From Actinomycetes bacterium (GTDB lineage: Bacteria; Actinomycetota; Coriobacteriia; WRKU01), in contig WQXV01000014.1 in the NCBI GenBank assembly GCA_009781565.1, positions 1 to 12,036 of the forward strand: 12,036 nucleotides of DNA. Reading direction: 5' to 3'. A model generated the notes under the pieces. It saw nothing but the letters and a program-made list of their open reading frames with translations. It had not been told where the DNA came from and made no database searches. A program made the position numbers and the translations under genes. This document shows, one piece after another, positions 7,567 to 12,036 of this stretch (the stretch's first letter is position 1; each line of letters starts with the position of its first letter).

Positions 7567-8213
7567 GAGTATTGCTCCAGATCGAGGTGTGTCTCACACA
7601 GCGCATGGACCGTTTCTCGATGATCGACGATGATCAATCCGGTCCCCGTCTGTTTGAGTCTTTCGAGCACATTCAGGACACGTTGGGTGTGATTCTCATC
7701 GAGTTGGGAAAGCGCTTCATCGAGTATGACGAAGTGCGGACGCATCATCAGGATCGATGCGATCGTCACCAATTGCCGCTGTCCACCGGAGAGTGTGTCG
7801 GGATGTGCCATGCGATAGGGTTCGAGCGAAAAGATGTCGAGTATCTCATCGATACGAGATCCGATCTCCTCAGCTGGCAGACAGAGGTTTTCGCAGGCGA
7901 AAGCGAGCTCGTCTTCGACGGTAGAGAGGAACAGCTGCTGGTCGGGAGTCTGAAAGACCATGGCGACTGCAGCAGCGATCTGGGTAAGCGACATCTGAGC
8001 AAGAGGAATATCATCATAGGACACCTCACCCCTGAGATCTCCTGCGATCAAGCGTGGAATCAGTCCAGCCAAAATCAAGCATAGCGTGCTCTTACCGCTA
8101 CCCGAAGGACCATCGATGCTGAGAGCTTGTCCAGGCTCCAAAGAAAACGAGACGCCTTCAAAGAGCGATCGATCACCGTAGGAGAACGTCAGATCTGATA
8201 CCTGTAACCGCAT
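7554..8213 (-). CDS. ecfA: ECF transporter ATPase, first subunit (219 aa)
   Basis: It has a complete ABC ATPase motif set: Walker A G-P-S-G-S-G-K-S-T (35-43), Q-loop glutamine at 88 in V-F-Q-T-P-D-Q-Q-L-F typical of EcfA/CbiO, a canonical signature L-S-G-G-Q (141-145), Walker B F-V-I-L-D-E (161-166, with alanine after the glutamate instead of proline), and H-loop histidine at 198. The start lies 3 nt after the preceding stop with no strong Shine-Dalgarno, so it probably depends on translational coupling. Like its partner it is short, ending soon after the H-loop. Together the two subunits drive the EcfT-based importer on the cytoplasmic face. Confidence 0.96.
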   Translation of the reverse strand: MRLQVSDLTFSYGDRSLFEGVSFSLEPGQALSIDGPSGSGKSTLCLILAGLIPRLIAGDLRGEVSYDDIPLAQMSLTQIAAAVAMVFQTPDQQLFLSTVEDELAFACENLCLPAEEIGSRIDEILDIFSLEPYRMAHPDTLSGGQRQLVTIASILMMRPHFVILDEALSQLDENHTQRVLNVLERLKQTGTGLIIVDHRETVHALCETHLDLEQYSCRL

Positions 8214-8216
8214 CAG

Positions 8217-8753
8217 TTACTCGACTCGCATCTCGATGAGATACTTGCACCACCGTTGTGCGAACTGCTCACGGCGCACCACGGTCATGAAAGGACCCAT
8301 GCCACCGTTACGCCTCGAGGTGAGCGGCTCGCCCGCAACATTGATCACGACATAGATCGCTTCGCTTTCGATCTCGAGACCGGTGTAGCGCGCATGATAT
8401 CCGTCTTCGCCGACCACCACCACTGCGTTGTCACGTGAAAAAGGGATTCCCCGATGATCGAGGAGCTTCTTGAGCGATACCCCTTCGCAGACCATCTGTT
8501 CGGAGAGCCCGGTACTGGTATTCATGACGACGCTGAATTCACGCAGCCCGATCTCTTCGATGTCGCTACGCCAGACTTGGATGGGGCTGGCTGTGGGATC
8601 GTTAGCTACAATGATCTCAAAGTACTCATCGGTACTCTCGGTGATCTGTCGAGTACCCTGGATGTTGAGCTGCGCCAAAACGAAGGTGGCGATCGCGAGG
8701 GCTGCAATGACAAGCGCAAGGATAATGCGTGTTCTTCTTGACTCAGCGCTCAT
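8217..8753 (-). CDS. Membrane-tethered extracellular protein with one sulfite-oxidase-like module (178 aa)
   Basis: The ATG at 8753 gives a short positive N-terminus (S-R-R-T-R), one transmembrane span (about 10-28) and a roughly 150-residue outside domain. A far-upstream in-frame start at 8966 would lie deep in the S-component gene and give a charged, non-membrane prefix, so I reject it. Residues 45-178 follow the pattern of the locus's shared module: a first strand (F-E-I-I-V), S-T-G (80-82), V-S-L-K-K-L-L (92-98), E-D-G-Y (116-119) and a closing strand R-W-C-K-Y-L-I-E-M-R-V (167-177). The equivalent of the molybdenum-ligand cysteine is not evident. Its place between the S component and the ATPases suggests that it hands ligand to, or gates, the S component. 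That role is inferred; no catalytic function is proposed. Confidence 0.85.
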   Translation of the reverse strand: MSAESRRTRIILALVIAALAIATFVLAQLNIQGTRQITESTDEYFEIIVANDPTASPIQVWRSDIEEIGLREFSVVMNTSTGLSEQMVCEGVSLKKLLDHRGIPFSRDNAVVVVGEDGYHARYTGLEIESEAIYVVINVAGEPLTSRRNGGMGPFMTVVRREQFAQRWCKYLIEMRVE

Positions 8754-8761
8754 CGTCTCAC

Positions 8762-9331
8762 TCAGCTTTCCGAGATGATCTTGAGATCTTGAAGTCGGAC
8801 CAGGATCATAGAGGCGATCCATCCGCCCAGCGCCCCACTCAGAGCTGCTGAGCATAGGCTCAGCAACAGAGGAATGAGAGGAAGCCGAAACAGCACCATG
8901 TTGACCGCAAAGGTCCCGGCGATATTGGCGATCATGCCGCCGAGAAAACAGCCGAGCAGCGACCAAGAGGCGCTGCGTAGGATAAGGTAGAGGGCTTCGA
9001 CCGCAAGCCCAGGTGCAAGATAGGTGATAAAGCTCGCCAAGCCATGCGAAGCCGGTGTGGGAGCGATGAATACGACCAACGCTTGAACGAGAGCGATCAG
9101 AAGCGCCGTACCAGGTTTCTTGACGATGCCGAAACCCAGTATCAAAAAGAGCATATAGAAGCCACCAGCGATGGCTCCTCCAGGGATGAAGAGCGGACCG
9201 CTCACAATCTGCACGAGTGGAGTGATGATCGTTTTTACCGCGATACCGAGCGCAGCCACCGCCGCGATGGTCACATAGTCGATCAGAGTGAAATACTCGA
9301 GACCGAAGCGCGCTGTTGCCCTAGAGCTCAA
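8762..9331 (-). CDS. ECF transporter substrate-specific S component (189 aa), YkoE-like by eye
   Basis: This is a hydrophobic protein with about six membrane spans (near 17-37, 44-67, 74-92, 98-118, 125-147 and 150-176) and the size of an S component. The segment with G-P-L-F-I-P-G-G-A (45-53) and then K-K-P-G-T-A-L-L (71-78) resembles the start of the YkoE family (thiamine/hydroxymethylpyrimidine-type S components), but I cannot name the ligand from this. The start is a TTG at 9331: GAGG lies about 9 nt upstream, the previous gene's stop overlaps by 11 nt, and the first span would be lost with later starts. The dedicated ATPases and EcfT in the same operon make this a group I-like transporter. 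No thiamine-pyrophosphate riboswitch was seen, which weakens a vitamin B1 reading. Confidence 0.85.
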   Translation of the reverse strand: MSSRATARFGLEYFTLIDYVTIAAVAALGIAVKTIITPLVQIVSGPLFIPGGAIAGGFYMLFLILGFGIVKKPGTALLIALVQALVVFIAPTPASHGLASFITYLAPGLAVEALYLILRSASWSLLGCFLGGMIANIAGTFAVNMVLFRLPLIPLLLSLCSAALSGALGGWIASMILVRLQDLKIISES

Positions 9332-10214
9332 TGGTTATTACCTCACTCGGATTCTTTCCGTATCCGAAGGCAATAACACTCAATGTCGATCCCTTGCTCG
9401 CCTGGATCGGAACGATGAGTTCATTCTGGTAATAGGTGGCACTCGGATTGTAAAGGCTCGAGTCCATGGTCGGTGTCGATCCATCCAACGTATAGTAGAG
9501 CTGGACCGAATCCATGGTGGTATGAAGAAGGGTGACCTCGACAGAGGTGCCACTTTCATTGATTTCGTACTGGGGGCTGTTCCACGACTCGATAGGGTCG
9601 GTGCTCACCACGATCGAACAGACATCGCGCACGGCAACAACCGTATTGACATCAGAGGGTGAGCGCTGTCCGACAAAGTTACGGAGCGCATCTTCTGACT
9701 CGTACTTATCGCCAACGAAACTCCACGCAAGGACAGCGGGTACTTCCTGTTCTCCGTCGCGTGAGTTATCTGCGGCATGGGGGAAGTTATAGCGAGACTC
9801 CTCGATCTGCTCGCGGGTAAAGGTCGCTCGGTATCCGTCTTCTGCGGTTATGGTGATCAAGGTTGCCTCATCGGTGATGCCGACTTGCTCAAGCAGATAG
9901 GTCAGCAGCACCCCTTGAACAGAATAGGTGCGAAAGGTAGGCCACGAGTTGCGTGCTGAATACTCTGTCTCGACAAAACCAGCATCCATCTTCTTGAGTT
10001 GGGAAAGTGAGAGATCGGCAGGCCATGCAAGTCCCTCACCACTCAATGACAGGACCGGATCATCCCCATCGCTCTGTGGTAGTACCGGTTGCTCGCCTAC
10101 CGAAGCTTTGACATCGGGTTGTTCTTCTGCTACAGGCGTATCACCCGTCGTACACCCCGCGAGTGTTAGGCTCACCAGGATCAGAATCAAGACTATGACG
10201 CATAACTTCTTCAT
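9321..10214 (-). CDS. Lipoprotein with sulfite-oxidase-like module and C-terminal CHB_HEX-type domain (297 aa)
   Basis: The ATG at 10214 is preceded by AGGAG with a 7-nt gap; the TTG 6 nt further upstream is too close to that site. A lipoprotein signal peptide ends in the lipobox L-A-G-C (18-21), so C21 would be lipidated and the protein held on the outer face of the membrane. A short acidic linker is followed by the shared module (about 62-204) with Y-S-A-R-N-S-W-P-T (85-93), E-D-G-Y (125-128), R-Y-N-F-P (141-145), V-P-A-V-L-A-W (158-164) and a closing strand with C199. The C-terminal part (about 222-297) has L-Y-Y-T-L-D-G-S-T-P-T (239-249) and Y-N-P-S (255-258), a clear match to the CHB_HEX_C (chitobiase C-terminal) beta domain. 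It is a paralogue of the partial protein at 11323-12036. Probable role: ligand capture next to the transporter. Confidence 0.9.
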   Translation of the reverse strand: MKKLCVIVLILILVSLTLAGCTTGDTPVAEEQPDVKASVGEQPVLPQSDGDDPVLSLSGEGLAWPADLSLSQLKKMDAGFVETEYSARNSWPTFRTYSVQGVLLTYLLEQVGITDEATLITITAEDGYRATFTREQIEESRYNFPHAADNSRDGEQEVPAVLAWSFVGDKYESEDALRNFVGQRSPSDVNTVVAVRDVCSIVVSTDPIESWNSPQYEINESGTSVEVTLLHTTMDSVQLYYTLDGSTPTMDSSLYNPSATYYQNELIVPIQASKGSTLSVIAFGYGKNPSEVITIEL

Positions 10215-10216
10215 GA

Positions 10217-11326
10217 TCAATCTCCTCGAATGACACAGATACGTACCAGGTCCTCGACCAGTATATTCGCATCAGCGTCTATGACGTGACTCCCCTTATC
10301 ATCGAAGGAGAGGAATGCTGTCGCAATCCCAGCACTGTCCAAGGTGACGCGAAGCCCTTGGGCATCGACGAGCTCATAGGCTAGTCCGGAGAGATCTTCA
10401 AGTCCTACCTCATAACAGATCTCATCAAGGGGGATCGCTTTTCGTCCGCCGACCTGCTCGGTCGCGCAATACCGTGTGAGCTGGTCGGGAAAGATGAACA
10501 CGTCCTCGTTGGTCGAGAACCACGCGATGTTCTTGACCCCGAAGGTCGGATCGATATTGGGTGAGACATTGATCGGCGCGTCTTCACCATCGACTTTGAT
10601 GAAATATTGCTTGAGCACCGAGTTGAGCGACTCGTTGCGCTGGTAGCCATCACTCGACTTCATGGTGAAGAACGCCTTCGAGTCGACGTTGTCAAGCATA
10701 GGCCAGATCTTTTCGAGGTTATAGGCGGTGTCATCACTGCCAAAATAGGGGAAGGTCTCAGCTTCGATGTCACGAGCAAAGCTGTCAAAGACCCAGATGG
10801 AGGCTATGCGCTTCTCAGGCACCACATCATAGAGCACGATCGTGTCGATCATCTTGACCCAGTACGGTCCCAACTGCCCTTGGACTGCCAACTGGGCCGG
10901 TGCGATGTCCTTGTTCAGTTGGCTTTTTCCATCGACGGTGATCGCCAGGATCAACGAGGAGGTCTCCTGGATGATGTCTTGTGGCAGCATGGTGTAGTAT
11001 CCATCACTGCCTCCCACGCTCACTCCCGCGTACGTATCGATATCAGCGCCGGCTTCACGTAACACGTCGGCAAGTAACGGGCCCTCCATATCGTACTCCT
11101 CGACCGTACCGGTCGAGCGCTTGAAAGAAGCATCGAGCTGTTGTTGGGGCATGTCGCGCAATTGCGCGATCGTCAGAACTTGGGTCGATTCATCGGGAAA
11201 GACCACGGTGATGGTCTGGGAGTCGTATGCGTCATCGCCCTTGCTGCACGCGCTGAGCGTCAACACCAGCACGAGCGAGAGCATCATCACACCCAACACG
11301 ATACCGATCCATTTCATTGATCTCAT
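10217..11326 (-). CDS. Lipoprotein with at least two sulfite-oxidase-like modules (369 aa)
   Basis: The ATG at 11326 overlaps the previous stop (ATGA) and has AAGGTGG just upstream; an in-frame ATG three codons later is equally usable. The lipobox L-S-A-C (24-27) predicts a membrane-anchored lipoprotein. Module 1 (about 38-166) shows the fold pattern clearly: L-T-I-A-Q-L (51-56), S-T-G (71-73), a G-P-L-L-A-D-V-L strand-helix (82-89), S-D-G-Y (107-110), and a final Q-L-G-P-Y-W-V-K-M-I-D-T-I-V-L (151-165) like the closing strands of molybdopterin-binding oxidoreductases. The region at 216-366 repeats these features (S-S-D-G-Y at 224-228; I-P-L-D-E-I-C then V-T-L-D). Unlike its neighbours it lacks the CHB_HEX-like domain and the R-Y-x-F-P motif. 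No molybdenum-ligand cysteine is apparent. Likely an extracellular binding or relay protein. Confidence 0.88.
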   Translation of the reverse strand: MRSMKWIGIVLGVMMLSLVLVLTLSACSKGDDAYDSQTITVVFPDESTQVLTIAQLRDMPQQQLDASFKRSTGTVEEYDMEGPLLADVLREAGADIDTYAGVSVGGSDGYYTMLPQDIIQETSSLILAITVDGKSQLNKDIAPAQLAVQGQLGPYWVKMIDTIVLYDVVPEKRIASIWVFDSFARDIEAETFPYFGSDDTAYNLEKIWPMLDNVDSKAFFTMKSSDGYQRNESLNSVLKQYFIKVDGEDAPINVSPNIDPTFGVKNIAWFSTNEDVFIFPDQLTRYCATEQVGGRKAIPLDEICYEVGLEDLSGLAYELVDAQGLRVTLDSAGIATAFLSFDDKGSHVIDADANILVEDLVRICVIRGD

Positions 11327-12036
11327 GGTTCCACCTTGATCTCGAAGGTCACCGGATCTGAGGCTAGCTTGCCAAAACCGACGACGAGAACCCTCAAAGT
11401 CGCATTATCATCGATCAGGATCGGCTTGTTCAGTTCTGGCTGATAGGTGCTGGGGTTATACATGGTCGATGAAAGCGTCGGCTCGCTTCCATCCAGAGTA
11501 TAGTGCAGCTTCACCTTACTAAAGTCATCGTGCATAAGTTTGACGGTCTCGCCCGTTCGGATCGTCAATACATCGTCGGTAGCACCGACAACGGTCGCCG
11601 GTTCCCACTGCTCGACCTGATTTGTGACCGTGATGCGGCAGATATCCTCAACGAAAGCGGGGTTGGTATGCTCGCCTGCTACTTCTTGTCCGAATACCAA
11701 GGTCGGTGCAGTCTGGAGCTTTGCATCACCAATGTCTGAGTCCTGGTCACCTTCGATCATCCTATAGGCAAGGATCGGTTCGACCGCTCTGGGCTCATCA
11801 TCGGCAAAGGTATAGCGGCTCGCAAAAAGCTGTTGAGCGGTCAACGTGACGCTGTACCCGTCAGCTCCCTCAAAGGTGATCGAGCTATCGATGACATCAG
11901 ACTCGTCCATGATATCGGTCAGCGCGATACCTTGCGCGTAATAGGTCTTATCAGTCGGCCAGTCGTTGGTCGAGGTGTAGAACGCGCTGACTAGATCGAG
12001 ACTATTGAGCTCGTCGGCGGTGAACACGTGCGTTTC
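11323..12036 (-). CDS. Partial extracellular protein, paralogue of the CHB_HEX lipoprotein (N-terminus outside window)
   Basis: The frame is open to the right edge, so the N-terminus, and presumably a lipoprotein signal, lies outside. A GTG at 12027 is unlikely to be the start: it would begin inside the first strand of the module and leave no secretion signal. The visible part has the shared module with F-T-A-D-E-L, Y-T-S-T-N-D-W-P-T, G-A-D-G-Y, S-R-Y-T-F-A (aligning with R-Y-x-F-P, but with alanine in place of proline) and V-E-P-I-L-A-Y, closing with V-E-D-I-C-R-I-T-V. It then has a CHB_HEX-type domain with H-Y-T-L-D-G-S-E-P-T and M-Y-N-P-S. The same two-domain order in the lipoprotein at 9321-10214 points to an old duplication around the lipoprotein between them. 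The stop overlaps the next gene by 4 nt. Confidence 0.88.
   Translation of the reverse strand, partial: ETHVFTADELNSLDLVSAFYTSTNDWPTDKTYYAQGIALTDIMDESDVIDSSITFEGADGYSVTLTAQQLFASRYTFADDEPRAVEPILAYRMIEGDQDSDIGDAKLQTAPTLVFGQEVAGEHTNPAFVEDICRITVTNQVEQWEPATVVGATDDVLTIRTGETVKLMHDDFSKVKLHYTLDGSEPTLSSTMYNPSTYQPELNKPILIDDNATLRVLVVGFGKLASDPVTFEIKVEP

Noticed and set aside
8754..8966. Longer N-terminus for the membrane-tethered protein
   Set aside because: The extra 71 residues lie inside the S-component gene in another frame, are charged and low in structure, and would precede the real membrane span.
276..12036. Catalytic molybdenum enzymes
   Set aside because: The modules resemble the molybdopterin-binding fold, but the ligand cysteine is not seen at the expected place, and there are no molybdenum cofactor genes or Tat-type signal peptides in the window.

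Overview
The window reads as the chromosome of an anaerobic Gram-positive bacterium. It carries a sortase-type (TPKTG) wall-anchored protein, two proteins with lipobox signal peptides, and no outer-membrane genes. GC content is moderate (about half, by eye). The protein style suggests a Coriobacteriia-type actinobacterium, possibly Cryptobacterium-like, but that is a guess; a Clostridia-type host is not excluded.

Layout. At the left edge (1-183, + strand) lies the 3' end of a gene whose start is outside the window. A perfect 10-bp GC-rich hairpin (210-235) separates it from the convergent minus-strand genes. A very long minus-strand gene (276-5246) encodes a 1656-residue secreted, multi-domain, wall-anchored protein with a central 32-residue repeat array. 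Its 249-bp upstream gap contains a structured RNA leader ending in an intrinsic terminator only about 45 nt before the start codon. From 5496 to the right edge runs a compact minus-strand operon. In transcription order it contains a partial extracellular protein (12036-11323), two lipoproteins, an ECF-transporter S component, a membrane-tethered extracellular protein, two ECF ATPases, the EcfT coupling protein and a small kinase-fold protein. Every junction overlaps or is separated by 8 nt or less, including three ATGA overlaps, so this is almost certainly one transcript.

How it may work. ATPase-ATPase-EcfT plus a neighbouring S component is a complete, dedicated (group I-like) ECF importer. 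All extracellular proteins of the locus, including the wall-anchored one, appear to share a module resembling the sulfite-oxidase/molybdopterin-binding fold. It lacks an obvious molybdenum-ligand cysteine and carries its own motifs (Y-S-x-R-N, R-Y-x-F-P, V-P-x-V-L-A-W). My main inference is a capture relay: wall protein, then lipoproteins, then the membrane-tethered protein, then the S component, with the kinase possibly acting on the imported ligand. The ligand is unknown. The S component looks loosely YkoE-like, which keeps a thiamine-type compound in play. Heme or another cofactor is equally open.

Most certain: the transporter core, lipoproteins, sortase anchor, repeats and terminator. Less certain: the shared-fold assignment, the function of the kinase-like protein, and the regulatory RNA.
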